In this document: positions 1 to 11,354 of the stretch, in pieces
How positions within the stretch are numbered: position 1 is the first letter of the stretch
Layout: every line of letters begins with the position of its first letter
NCBI GenBank assembly: GCA_963585895.1
Contig: OY757904.1
Span: 161,888,792 to 161,952,791 of the forward strand
From: Sepioteuthis lessoniana
Taxonomy: Eukaryota > Mollusca > Cephalopoda > Myopsida > Loliginidae
Direction of reading: 5' to 3'
Length of the DNA: 64,000 nucleotides
Made by a program: the position numbers and the translations under genes
The notes under the pieces: generated by a model
Told to the model about the DNA's origin: nothing
Database searches by the model: none
Seen by the model: the letters and a program-made list of their open reading frames with translations, nothing else

Positions 1-49
1 ATTCATTTGATATTGTGCCAACATTGTTGTATGGAACTTTTCATAAATT

Positions 50-51
50 TA

Positions 52-108
<57 letters not shown>

Positions 109-118
109 TCACACACAC
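50..118. repeat. (CT)n/(CA)n microsatellite
   Basis: A (CT)n run passes directly into (CA)n. The short open frames across it read as repeated Ser-Leu and His-Thr and are not genes. The following bases to about 320 are AT-rich with TATG-type simple sequence. Confidence 0.9.
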
Positions 119-292
119 GCATATATATGCATATATGTATATATGTAAATATATATGTACATATATATGTGTATGTGTGCATATGTATACAAATGTATAT
201 AGGTAGAGAATACATATGAATATCGGCTTATATTAGTATATATATTTTTATATATGCCTATATGCATATATACATGTATATATCTCTACATG

Positions 293-328
<36 letters not shown>

Positions 329-439
329 TAGGAAGGTCCACGTAGAGATTTGTATTTTTTGAATTTATTTATTAAAAAAATAAGGACGTTCCTATTTTAA
401 AATATATCCTTACTCTTTCTTTGGACCTACAACAACCAT

Positions 440-442
<3 letters not shown>

Positions 443-524
<82 letters not shown>
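443..524. repeat. (TA)n microsatellite, 82 bp
   Basis: Uninterrupted TA dinucleotides. The tract lies between two near-copies of a short sequence starting GGTCCACG(T/A)AGAGATTTG at about 335 and 570. Confidence 0.9.
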
Positions 525-525
<1 letters not shown>

Positions 526-872
526 CTTTTTATTGTAGGTGCAAAGAGAGAAAAATATTTTAAAGTGAGTTGGTCCACGAAGAGATTTGTATTTTGAGAA
601 TTCATTAAGGCCTTGTTAATGGGGTACTCAATGAGACTTGAACTCATACATGTTTACAGTTTGAATGGTTTTAAGTTGGTTATTGGTTTGTAAAGAGGAG
701 ACTTTCCTCTTTTTCTTAGAATGTGTTTACCTTAGCCTGCTTTACCTGCTTTAATTGGTTTTTGACATTTCATATGTTTTTGTCGTCGTGTGTGTCTGTG
801 TTGGACAGGTTTCAGATTTCACCTACAGTTATTTTTTCTCTGTGTGTATGTGTGAGTGTGTGTCTTGAGATT

Positions 873-874
<2 letters not shown>

Positions 875-915
<41 letters not shown>

Positions 916-927
916 TGTGTGTGTGTG
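875..927. repeat. (GT)n microsatellite
   Basis: Nearly pure GT dinucleotides with one TATG interruption. Nothing gene-like is seen between 620 and 1200; the open frame here is Val-Cys repeat translation. Confidence 0.9.
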
Positions 928-1204
928 GTTTGAAATTTAGTCTCAAGAGCAATATTGAAATAACAGAAAATAGAAAATTAAATGTATCAAAACATCTATA
1001 CGAGTGTATTTAAAATGATCTCCATATAAAAAAATAACTACAAGTAAATTTCAAACCAAAGTACCACACACACATAACTTCAAACCACACTTCCACACAC
1101 GCACAGCAGACGAAAGCAACATAGTGAAAACATACACGTATGTAAGAACGAAATAAATAAATAAATCATACAAAAATGCTTATCTCATTTTGAAATAAAT
1201 TTTT

Positions 1205-1237
1205 GTATATATGTGTGTGTGTGTGTGTGTATGTGTG

Positions 1238-1275
<38 letters not shown>

Positions 1276-1622
1276 TTTATGTACGTATATATGTATATAT
1301 ATATATATATATATGTATATACATATATATGTGTGTATATACATATGTATATTTTTATTCGTATATATATGCATATATACATTTATATTCAACTATATAT
1401 ATATATATGAATATATATGTAGATATATGCATATGTATATGCATGTATATATGTATACATTTATTTACATATACATGTAAATGTATGTACATAAACAGAT
1501 GTATATACATATATATGGATGTACATATATATATATATATGTGTGTGTGTGAGTGTATGTGTGTGTGAGAGTATATATGTATATGCACATATGTATATAT
1601 GTGTATATATATGCACATATAG

Positions 1623-1690
<68 letters not shown>
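1205..1690. repeat. Compound TA/TG/CA simple-sequence block
   Basis: About 490 bp of alternating purine-pyrimidine sequence: (GT)n, (TA)n, ATATGTATAC-type variants, (CA)n and a closing (TA)n. All open frames on both strands are low-complexity Tyr-Ile, Cys-Val or His-Thr and are rejected as genes. Confidence 0.9.
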
Positions 1691-1691
<1 letters not shown>

Positions 1692-1817
1692 TAATATTCG
1701 GTCCAGTTAAACCAGAGTTGGGAGTAATTCCCTCAGGACAAGAAAATCATTCAAGAGCTGAACATTTAAATTTTCCTGGTAGAGAGCTCAATGTAATTAA
1801 TTTTACAGAGCAATACT

Positions 1818-1959
1818 TTCTTTAATGAAAAACCCAAAGACCGGTTATTTTAGGATTATAAATCTATTTCCATCCTGTTTTACATCAGAAACACAAAACA
1901 GGATGGAAATAAATTTATAATCCTAAAATAACCGGTCTTTGGTTTTTTTCTTTAAAGAA
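1818..1959. repeat. Long near-perfect hairpin (inverted repeat)
   Basis: The arms are 1818-1881 and 1895-1959 around a 13-base loop. The inner 46 bp of each arm (1836-1881 and 1895-1940) differ at one position; the outer part has a few mismatches and a one-base slip. The right arm runs straight into a (TA)n tract at about 1960. Near-identity of the arms suggests a young foldback, either a template-switch event or a small inverted-repeat element. No coding potential is seen. Confidence 0.9.
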
Positions 1960-2109
1960 TATATATATATATATATATATATACGTATGTATATGTATTT
2001 ATATATATGTAATTGTATCTGTCTGAGTGTTTGTATATGTACATGGATATGTATGCATATGTATATGTGTGTATGAGTAAATTTATGCTTGTTTATATAT
2101 ATATATATA

Positions 2110-3265
2110 TAAGCCTACGCATGCTAAGATTAATAAAACAATTAAAATATTTTAAAATTCTAAAAGATGAAGCTCCTTCGTTTCGGTCTCGTTTCTTCCG
2201 AGAATCAAAACCGTGACAGATAAGTTTATACTACTTAGGGTAGTGACAATCGAAAAAGCATGCAGAGGAGAAAGAAAACATTAAAAGAAACTTGCTGTAA
2301 GTTGAGAGTGGGTAATAATGTTTTCTTCCTGCGGTCCAATAAGATTGTGAAAAATAAGTAGTGTATGTATATGTTTTTGAATGCACAATGTAGGTTGGTA
2401 TTTTTTAATGAAGCGAGTCTCAAGTATTTACAAATGAAGTTCGTCACTTGATGTCTCCAGGATAGTAAATATAGCGCGGTGATATGCGGCTGCGCAGGCC
2501 AGATTATCCAATAAGTGACGTGCAATGGTGGAAAATAAATTTGATTGCTCGACGCTGTGGTACAGTACAAAGTATTTGTGTGGATACTAGAGGGAATGTG
2601 CCGGTTCATTTTAATATCTAATCTCTGAGTAGAACGACCGATTTAGCAAACATCGCATTTGCATGAAAATTTGTAAATAAGATAGATTTTGAGAAAAAAA
2701 GTCACACTGTCTTTGAGATTGGGGGAAAACAGCCCATCAGATTTAAGAACAACTCACAATTTAACAGAATTAAAGCAACGTTTGATGGATCTTTAATTTG
2801 TTCAAGTAGTTGCAGAGCAGCGTTACCTATCAAAGATAATTTGAGATATACAGGGCATCTCTTCAGTCCAAATTACGGCTTTTTAGAGAACTGTATGCAT
2901 TTATATCAAATGGTGGTAAAATTATATCATCCGGGTATCCATTCATCAACAATGTCATCTTAATATAATTGAGTTTATTTCTGTTTTGACTTCGAGCAGA
3001 TCATCAAAGCACGGCGGACTAATGTTTTTATTTAATCAATTTTGGAACAAAACAAACCTTACCTTATGTATGAGCCAGTAAACGTGTATTACAGATAGAA
3101 ATCTTCATGCCAAAATTGGTGCGCTCAACAAGGACACCGAGAAAAGAAGGGCTGTTTTCGTTCTCAAGTTCGCAAGTAAATGTCAACGCCGGATGTAGTT
3201 GGTTGACTGTATGGAAAAAGCGTCTGCTTTTTGATCTGGAGGAGAAAATCACGAAACTGTTAACA
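2110..3265 (-). mobile_element. Penelope-like element relic (3' half)
   Basis: Reading the minus strand, 3252-3064 encodes a recognisable Penelope reverse-transcriptase segment: NQLHPALTFTCELENE followed by SPSFLGVLVER, the equivalent of the PFLDVLV motif D of the intact-looking element at 48-51 kb. Further downstream in changing frames come a GPKRCPVYL-like stretch (about 2840) and a segment resembling the end of the GIY-YIG domain (about 2480-2560: HLLDN followed by an AAYHRA-like stretch and a long-helix region). The part near 2160-2215 resembles a Penelope terminal repeat. The copy is broken in several places and 5' truncated. It belongs to a different subfamily from the 48-51 kb element. 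Confidence 0.6.
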
Positions 3266-3437
3266 TACCATTTGTAGAATAATGGTTAGTAGTTTCGAAC
3301 AGTCTTTCCCCCTGAAATCCAACAAATTTATTCGCCTCGCCTCAGTCCATTTTTCTCTCCTAAAAGAGTAGAACGTACCTTTATATTTCAGTCAATTTTA
3401 CTTTAAGATCAAAAACTGAAAAGCAGAAATTATCCAA

Positions 3438-3542
<105 letters not shown>

Positions 3543-3900
3543 CTTCTTAATAAGAACGTTGCAGAAATCTACATCACCTTGTTTCAAATACTTACTGTAT
3601 CACTTTTTGTTTTGTTTTGTCTTTTGATAACGTGAGAAGAAATAGATTTGACAACTAATATTGGCGTGGAGATTGTACTTAAGATGACAATCAACTTGCA
3701 CGCACAACAGAACACAAGTAATTTGTTTTGTTTCACAAAGTTTGAAGAAATAGATTTCTCAGCTTATATTGGTATGAGGAAGGTTTACCTGAGATGACAG
3801 ACAACACATATACAAATAGACAAAGTATAGAAAATGTTTAAGAGCGAAATGTGATAAAACTTTGAATTTTGCTTTTGTTTTCTCTTTTTTAATAATATTT

Positions 3901-3914
3901 ATGGTACAATTATG
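3901..3914 (+). repeat. 5' target-site duplication of LINE L1 copy A
   Basis: ATGGTACAATTATG is repeated at 5810-5824 with one extra T, bracketing the 5'-truncated LINE insertion. Confidence 0.75.
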
Positions 3915-5809
3915 GTTTCATGGGAGACATTAGCGGTTAGGGAAAAGTGTGCAGACGTAAAAACTACCTCTAAAAGCAACGGGAAGAACCCAACCAATAC
4001 CAATAGCCTGAAACTTAAAAAGGCACAAAATGAATAAGCTGACATATACCTAAAAGAACACAAAGAATACATACAAAATCAGATCAATCAGATTAGAGAC
4101 TCGGTTGAAGATAGACAATCTAGGATAGCATGAAGTGAACAGAAGGAAGAGCACTGCGAAAGCTAAACTGAAAGCTACCAGCCAACAAGAACGAATGCAC
4201 CTATTGGAACAACATTTCGAGAATTTACTCGGAAACTCTTCGAAAGTTACACATGAACCAATCACGAGAATTATAAGTAAGTAATTAGACATCAAACTAG
4301 GACCGTTTACGAAAGAAGAACTCGACTCGGTACAAAGAAAAATTAAAAGATAGAAAAGTAGCAGGGCTTGATGAAATACCCCCAGAAGTATGAAAGATTA
4401 GGCAATTCGACGACATACTGCTCCGACACTGTATGCCGTAAATAATCAAAACCCAATAGAGAGATGGACGAAGAGATGCATCATTCCCTTCCCTAAAAAA
4501 GGTGACTTCGGATTACCCTAGAACTACCGAGGTATAACATCAATTGCGGCCAAGATATACAATACTCTACTACGCAACCGCATAGAACCCAAAATTGAGA
4601 ACATACTTAGAAAGAACCAAAATGGCTTCCAGAGGAATAGATCCACGACATCACAAATTTTGACTATCCGTCGAATTCTTGAAGGTGTACGTGCAAAAAA
4701 CCTAGAGGCAATAATATTATTTGTCAGCTTTACGGAGGCCTTTGACTCCATTCACAGAGAAAAGATGGAGTAAATTCTTCTCGCCAACGGCCTACCAAAA
4801 GAAACCGTCGCAGCTATAATGATGCTATATAGAAACACCAAAGTAAAAGGCTGTTCCCCAGATGGAGGCACAGACTACTTCGACATTGTAGCAGGTGTGC
4901 TGCAAGGAGACACATTAGCCCCATACCTCTTTATCATCTGTCTATACTACGTGCTTAGAATATCTATTGATAAACTGAAAGAAGACGGTTTCAAGCTAAC
5001 AAAGGAAAGAAGCAGAAGGTATCCCGCACAAATAATAACCAACGCCGACAACGCCAATGACATTGCGCTTCTGGCAAATGCCCCCGCACAAGCCGAAACC
5101 CTGCTACATAGTCTGGAACGAGCAGCTGCAGGCATCAGCCTCTATGTTAATGCACACAAGACGGAATATATGTGCTTTAATCAAACAGGTGACATCTCCG
5201 CACTAAACGGTAGCTCTCTGAAACTAATTGACAAGTTCACCTACCTAGGAAGCAGTGTCTTATCAACCGATACAGACATCAACAGCCGACTAGCAAAGGC
5301 AGGGACAGCTATCGAGAGGCTGTTGGTCATATGGAAGTCAAACCTGACCGATAAAATAAAACGTAGTTTCTTCCAAGCAGCGGTCGTATCGATACTGCTG
5401 TATAGATGCACCACATGGACGCTAACTAAACGTATGAAGAAAAAGCTTGACGGCAACTGTACAAGAATGCTGCGAGCAATATTGAACAAGTCCTGGAGGC
5501 AGTACCCCACAAAGTAGCAGCTGTACGGCCACTTACCACCCATAACGAAAACTATCTAAGTTAGACGAACCAGACATGCGGGGCACTGCTGGAGTGTAAG
5601 CAAGAACGACTCATAAGTGATGTTCTCCTGTGGACCCCTTCACATGGACGAGAAAAGGCAGGACGACCAGCTAGAACCTACGTACAGCAGCTCTGTGCCG
5701 ATACTGGATGTAGTCCTGAAGACCTGCCGGAAGCAATGAACAATAGAGAAGAGTAGCGAGAAAGGGTCAGGGATATCCTAGCTGATGGCGTGACATGATG
5801 ATGATAATG
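3915..5809 (+). mobile_element. LINE family L1 (RTE/I-like) copy A, 5' truncated
   Basis: This non-LTR retrotransposon copy starts inside the linker between endonuclease and reverse transcriptase. Recognisable blocks in order are a helical linker with EYIQNQINQIR (about 4060), finger motifs with NYRG (about 4530), the NGFRRNRSTTSQILTIRRIL-type block (about 4620-4680), the palm motif A region VSFTEAFDSIH (about 4725-4755), VLQGDTLAPYLF (motif B, about 4897) and a decayed motif C in which the expected YADD reads NADNANDIAL (about 5040). The C-terminal LYGHLPPI-type tail follows after 5517. The 3' end is a (TGA)n-like tract rather than poly(A), as in RTE-type elements. Target-site duplications flank it. 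Many stops and frame changes make it inactive. Confidence 0.9.
4819..5517 (+). pseudogene. Reverse-transcriptase fragment of LINE L1 copy A
   Basis: This is a 232-residue open stretch of the LINE reverse transcriptase, from the palm (IVAGVLQGDTLAPYLF, residues about 24-39) through the thumb (FTYLGSSV and KIKRSFFQAAVVSILLYRC) to KSWRQYPTK. The catalytic YADD motif is altered to NADNAND, so it could not be an active polymerase. The open frame is a residue of the element and not a host gene. Confidence 0.85.
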
Positions 5810-5824
5810 ATGGTACAATTTATG
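5810..5824 (+). repeat. 3' target-site duplication of LINE L1 copy A
   Basis: ATGGTACAATTTATG directly follows the ATGATGATGATAATG tail and matches 3901-3914 apart from one inserted T. Confidence 0.75.
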
Positions 5825-5949
5825 AATTACCCATGAAATACAATAAAATGAACAAATAAGAATGAGATTTCTAGATTAGATGCACCTGGTGCAAGTCAAC
5901 GATCTTTCCACAGAGTCTAACGAGAGGTGTAACTTTTAACATGATATGT

Positions 5950-6235
5950 GGAGGTGCAGAAGTTAACGTTATTGGAAATGAACTGGCAATCTAAGTTCAA
6001 ATCTAATATGAAGCTGTTTGTATTTTATATAGCACTCATAACCTTGAGAAAAATATAAATCCAACTATCTGTCCCCACAGCTATGGGTAAATAATAGGGC
6101 AGACTGGGGCCGTTAACTTTGGTGTGGTTACTGTTAAAAGAAAATGAAAACTGAATTCAAATCAGTTTTACGCCGCATAAAAGAATTCTCTTTACGTCAC
6201 ATTTTTTTTAGGAGGAGGGGTTGGGTAAATACAAC
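5950..6235 (+). mobile_element. SINE-A copy
   Basis: tRNA-derived SINE. The head begins GGAGGTGCAGAAG and keeps a degraded B-box-like AAGTTCAAATC. The body includes GCTATGGGTAAATAATAGGG and the tail GAGGGGTTGGGTAAATA. It aligns by eye over its full length with the better copy at 29339-29629. Confidence 0.8.
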
Positions 6236-7101
6236 CTCACACTATGATGTTTGATATCTACTTTCAGTAATTAATCAGAAAAAACTGATTATATCTCATT
6301 AAGACAATCATTTAATTAAAATTTCATGCAATATCAACTGTAGATTAAAACCTTTGAATCGTGTTCGAACCTTTTAATTTCAATTCCTTTTATAGTGAGT
6401 CGTGTATCAATTTAGCAGTTTGGTCAGTTGGCTAAATATCAGAAAAAAACAAAGATTACACTTTTTTCTTAATTTAACACCTTTAACGAACAGTTAAAAT
6501 AATGTGATCTAAATTCTGTTAAACTTTTATATTGTATTTTCGCCGTATGAGGTAAAAACATGCAAATATTTTTTTTATGTAGATATGATCTTTCTTTTTC
6601 CACTTAAACTGAACTTTTTAAATGTTTTCAACCGAAATTCGACGCTTACTCTTTATTTTGAAGTGACATTTAAGACTGTGTTTTGTTTCTTACTTCTCAC
6701 CCATTGTCTTGTTTTACAATTATTCATTTTACAAAGTCAAGTAGAAAGATAAGCGTTGAAATGAAAAAAAAACCCAGAAAGTTTCTTTTGTGTCAAATGA
6801 ATGCGCGTGCACGTAGCTGGAAAAATAAATGATGAACACAGAATTGTGAAACTGGTTCTAATGTAAATGATTCAATAAATAAAACGTTCATAGTGTAACG
6901 CTATATGCAACCTTCAATGTTTCAAGACCTGATTATATACACTATCTTTAAGACAAGATTTACGAATAAAAGCTACAACAGAAGAACAGCCATCTTTATC
7001 AAACAGGCCAAACTGGTAGAAAAGAATTACTCACATGTTAGAAATGGATAAGATAGCAATAGATCAATACAGTATCTTCACGACGAAACTTTTTCCACTT
7101 G

Positions 7102-7103
<2 letters not shown>

Positions 7104-7149
<46 letters not shown>
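7104..7149. repeat. (TA)n microsatellite
   Basis: Pure TA tract directly upstream of the mariner relic. The preceding 6240-7100 is AT-rich with no recognisable gene or repeat. Confidence 0.9.
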
Positions 7150-7151
<2 letters not shown>

Positions 7152-8215
7152 GACTGTTTAAAAAGGGTTTTGAGCCTCTTTCTGAGAAAAAAGCCATAAC
7201 TGATCAGTTTTGTTGTGGTAACACGCAACAACTTGTAAAAATAGAAAAACTAATTCATATTTTTGTCGTAAATTTTGATAAGGTGACGTTTATACAAAGG
7301 TGAGAATTGGGCAACAAATCTAAAAATGGATAAAACACAGGCCCAAGTATTCATAAAGTATTTGCAACTGAAAGAGACCCAAGGAAATCCATGATACAGA
7401 TATTTGTGGAGGACTCCCCTTCATATGCAAGTGTAAAAAAGTAGAATGCAGAATTCAAGCAGTTCACAAGGTTTTAATTGAAACCTTCCTGATGAGCTAG
7501 CTCTCTATAAGAATGGTCCCAAGATTAATCATATTAGAGCACAAACTGAAAAAATTTGACATTTCCGAGACACTTATGACTCGCTTCCCGACAAAAATCT
7601 ATAGAATTTCCATCGCAAATTAATAATTTAAGATGAAACCTAAGTATACCACTTCGAACCTGGATCAAAGATTCAAAGTAAACGGTGGAAACAATATGGT
7701 TCTCCACCCCAAAGAATTTTAAGAGTTTAGTATCTGTTGACAAAGTTAGGGCTTCTGTTTTGTTTTGTTTTTTATTCTGAGGGAGAAATAATGACGGCCT
7801 ACCTGGAAAAAGGGAATAACTATAAATGGTCAGTAATATGCATCATAATTGCGACAACTGAAGGAAGCAGTCAAGCCGAAACTTAGAGGGTAGATGTGCT
7901 CTTACACCAGGATTACGAGCCAGTTTATTCAGTTCAGGTTGCAGTTACTGAATCAACCAACTATGGTTTTAAATTGCTACCCAATCTCCCTTATCCACCA
8001 GATATTGCTCTATCTGACTTTTTCCAGTTTCCTAAAATCAAATACCACCTGCCTGGTCGCTAGTTCGCAAACAATGATATGTTTATATGTGCTTTGAACG
8101 ACTAGAATGCCATCTTCTTCCGTGATGGGATAAAAATGGTTGAACAGACCAAGAGCACGATGCCAAGGAGGAGGAGGAAAAATTCTGAAAATCTATCTGG
8201 TTTCTCCAACTTCTT
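7152..8215 (+). mobile_element. mariner-like DNA transposon relic
   Basis: The plus strand holds scattered transposase blocks in several frames. There is a start-like MDKTQAQVFIKYL at 7326, a block FHLKLLI/SDET-like around the first catalytic Asp (about 7610-7650), and near the end (about 7970-8120) PYPPDIALSDFFQFPKIK followed by a FFRDGI-like stretch, matching the YSPDLAPSDFFLFP signature of mariner transposases. The host insertion of SINE-B at about 8222 removed or obscured the 3' inverted repeat. Many frame changes show it is long dead. A 5' terminal repeat is not certain; the element probably begins near GAGGACTGTTTAAAAAG. Confidence 0.7.
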
Positions 8216-8221
8216 TTGGAT

Positions 8222-8462
8222 GAATTATTTATTGGTTATTCTTAATGGCATATCAACGTTTACGTGTTATTGGATGCCGAATCCCTCCTTTTTTAGAAGG
8301 ACAGTAGAGGTATTATTTAACCAAGAGATGGGAGGATAAGAGGGTTCATACCTTTTACAAGGATAGTTGTCCAAAGTGAACGTAATAGCGCGACTGGGGG
8401 TCAAATTCGCGTACAACGATTCTGCAGTACATCACTTTAACCATTTCACAACGAGGACACAC
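8222..8462 (-). mobile_element. SINE-B copy
   Basis: Read on the minus strand, the head (about 8462-8380) is tRNA-like with GTGAAATGGTTAAAG and a TCGCGCTATTACG segment. The body contains AAAGGTATGAACCCTC, and the 3' tail contains GTTGATATGCCATTAAG. A second copy lies at 27945-28168. The tail matches the 3' end of the LINE fragment at 55285-55345. Confidence 0.7.
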
Positions 8463-8503
8463 TCCTCTTTTGGGGGAAGTTTTGAAGTTTTCAAACGAAC
8501 CTC

Positions 8504-8508
<5 letters not shown>

Positions 8509-8584
<76 letters not shown>

Positions 8585-8602
8585 TTTACTCTTGTTACTA
8601 TA

Positions 8603-8651
<49 letters not shown>
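8509..8651. repeat. (TA)n(GT)n...(TA)n microsatellite
   Basis: TA, GT and TA tracts with a short spacer. The overlapping open frames are Tyr-Ile repeat translation and are rejected. From 8652 to 9000 no gene or known repeat is recognised. Confidence 0.9.
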
Positions 8652-8654
<3 letters not shown>

Positions 8655-9004
8655 GTTAGGTTGATTTTTCCCTTTTCTTAAAATATTAAATAATCTCACT
8701 CACTGAAAGTTGTGTATGGACCTATTAAGTCCTCATACAAATAATTAGATCAAATAGTTCGACAGTTTTTTGAGCCTTTCCATCAAAGATCGTAGACAAA
8801 AATATACTGAAAATTCCTCGTTTTTGCAAGATTTGGCTTGAATATTAGTGTGCAAATCCCCCCCCATTTTCAGTATCTGCTTCTATAAACTGCCTTTTAA
8901 CGATATGAATTAAGCAATAGCATTTGAATACCTTAAATATTGAATTTTTTTCTGTTATAAGTGAAAATATAACAAACAAAAAATAAGGAAAAACATATAC
9001 AATT

Positions 9005-10866
9005 TTAATAGTGATTAATATATAGAGTCAAATGCTCCATATAAGAGCCCTTAGACAAAAATGCCGTTCTCAGTTTCTGACTCAAAAATTTAGCTGTTAT
9101 GTGTTGATGCCTTGCTTTAAAACCATATACAGTTTGTGAGGCTTCTTTTGTTAACTTGACTGCCCGTTTCACGGCCTGAGAATGTAAGAGTAAATCTGGC
9201 AAGTCAAGCTTGGTTCAATTTAACAATGATTCTCGAAGTTCAGATTCAAAAATATTTTCTGTCATTGGTGGTTCAAAAATGCCACATAATGTTAAATCTA
9301 TTAATTGTGTCCAATGTGTGGCATTAAAATTAATAGTTGGTATTCTTTTTAAACTTTTCCTGGTTGACTCCCCTCTCATGACAGAATACAAAAATTAATT
9401 AACTGAATTATTAAAAAATTTCAATCTTTACTGCTTTAATAATTATGGTGAAATTAGATAAAATCTTTAAAAATGATTCTATAAATTGGAATAATTGAGT
9501 CAGTGATATATGAATAAATATTTACTTACATAATGGTCAAAATTCTTTTTAAAGCTTCTTCTCTTATTTCAACTTCCTCAGATTTGACCATGGAATATAG
9601 AAGGTTTTCTGGCAGTAAACGAAATGTATTACCGTGTATATTTCTTAGTGCTATCTGTTGGATTTCATGAAGCTGCTCCTTAATTCTCTGGATCATATTA
9701 AAAATGTGCAGTTGCTGAATGTGGAATTTTTTATTTCTTTTAATTTTAAACCAACAACTGGCATACACATTTACGATAAAATTTATTTAACTGTGGAGTT
9801 TTGTTGTGAGTCTTTGTAGGTATGCGCCACGAGTCCATAAACGCATGAGCCTGATGGCCAAAGTTAACCATCTTGCCTGGTTTAAAGGACTAATTTTCCA
9901 GGAGGCATATCTAAAGTCAACCTTACCTCTAGAAATACCTACTGCGTATTCATACAGGAGTCTTTGGTCACAACTGAGATCATGTATTTCATCAATTTTC
10001 AAAATTGAATCCAGAGGTCTGCTAATAGTGGAAAATTATATTTGAGGTAAATCAATGCAATCCAGGAGGCCACTGAATGCTGTAGGGCCTTTTGCGCAAC
10101 AATCTATATTTTTTAAAAAAGGGTATGAAAGGTAGTTCATTATGGTGCAGAGAGGAACCAATTGTGTGAAGATTAAAAAAGTTTTTTTCTAAAATTGCGA
10201 CCATTCCACCTTCACAACCTATGTTGGCATTAGTGTTATCAACAAGGATAGCCTTGACAGTGTTCTCACTGTTGAATTCATGCAAAACATCCACCACTTG
10301 CTCTGCATGAACAGCACCTGTTGCACCAATATTAGGAAGAACTCTATGTGTCAGATATTTACTTTCATATGGTGTCTCTTTTGTAAAAGTTAAATGGCGT
10401 TCTGGTCCGTTAGTTTTTTTCATAGTTTTTTGTCCATTTTTCTCCATAAATTTCCTTATACAGCAATGTGTCCTTATCCATTCTCCCATCAACTGCAATA
10501 CATATAAGATTTTCCATACTTTGATCTTGTTTTTGTTGGACACTTTAGTCTTTGCCCGGTCAACTTTACATTTATCAATAATAATATCGTTCATATTAAT
10601 ACTGGGTATAAGAAGGCCCATAGCTTTCAAATCCAAGAGCAAAGCATTGGCAAGGCAGGACTCCAAGATTAAAAGATATGTCTCCCCTGACTAACTCGGG
10701 AGCATATCTTGGAAATTTGATAAGGATATAAGGCCCTTTTGGATGACTCTTTGGCTGCAAATATTCTTCTTCTGGTTCTTCACTTGGAGAAGATGAGTAG
10801 GAGGGGAAATGAACATTACCCTGCAGATTTGATATTGAAGTTGTTGGTGTTGAATGTAAATTTTTT
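9005..10866 (-). pseudogene. Relic of a multicopy transposase-like gene
   Basis: Minus-strand coding blocks run in order from about 10866 to 9005. An N-terminal acidic linker and PRYAPELVRGDIS (about 10860-10680) come first. Next is a 204-residue block (10666-10052) with VLVDNTNANIGCEGGMVAIL-like sequence (reads ILVDNTNANIGCEGGM) and HTIGSSLHHNELPF. Then come 10002-9787 with DLSCDQRLLYEYAVG and KISPLNQARWLTLAIRLMRL, 9768-9526 with CWFKIKRN and SMVKSEEVEIREEALKRIL, and 9202-9005 with LPDLLLHSQAVKRAVKLTKE. Families with this block order (Asn/Gly-rich catalytic-looking core, HxxELP, SHSRWLT-like, HSQ.VER-like) are multicopy in invertebrate genomes and look like transposases, but I cannot name the superfamily. 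Frame changes occur near 10660 and 10060. An intron-like gap separates the last two blocks. Confidence 0.6.
9373..9529 (-). other. Apparent retained intron in the transposase-like relic
   Basis: After the block ending KRILTI the minus strand reads ATGTAAGT, a consensus splice donor at 9529-9524. The family's coding similarity resumes after TCATGAGAG at about 9375 with a Ser-Thr-Arg-Lys-Ser-Leu-Lys stretch and NFNATHWTQLIDLT. The intervening ~155 bp is AT-rich with stops in all frames. This suggests the copy moved as DNA and not through a spliced RNA. Confidence 0.5.
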
Positions 10867-11354
10867 CTTTACCCCTCTCTTTCCTTTTTACTTTTTTTAT
10901 AGCACTTTTATCTATAATACCGTATCTAGCTCGTAAACAGTTTTTTAATGAATAAACACAAACTTAAAAGATATAAACAAATCAGAATAATCATATAAGT
11001 TGTACTTTTTAATAGTTAAGACTATTCTAATGATAAATTCAAGAGATATTCGTGATAATTAAAATCGTAAGCAGTAAACAGAGAAAACAATCGTTTAGGG
11101 GGGTAATTTCAACAGATGAATACCATAAAAAATATACAATAAATAAAACGGCATATGTAAATAGTTATTCGTATATTAAATTAAATATTATTTATTAAGT
11201 GTATTGTATTATTTTATTTTTGCTAAAACTCGGGTTTTATTAAAGAGACGCATGTTGCCGGTGATGCATATACCGTGATAAAAATCCCAATTTATTTGGT
11301 CTTTAAGTTTGATTGCTCAAATAAATACAAATTTTTGAAGAAAGATATATCTTG

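Noticed and set aside
1180-1710. Several 60-120-codon open frames on both strands
   Set aside because: Pure simple-sequence translations (Tyr-Ile, Cys-Val, His-Thr).
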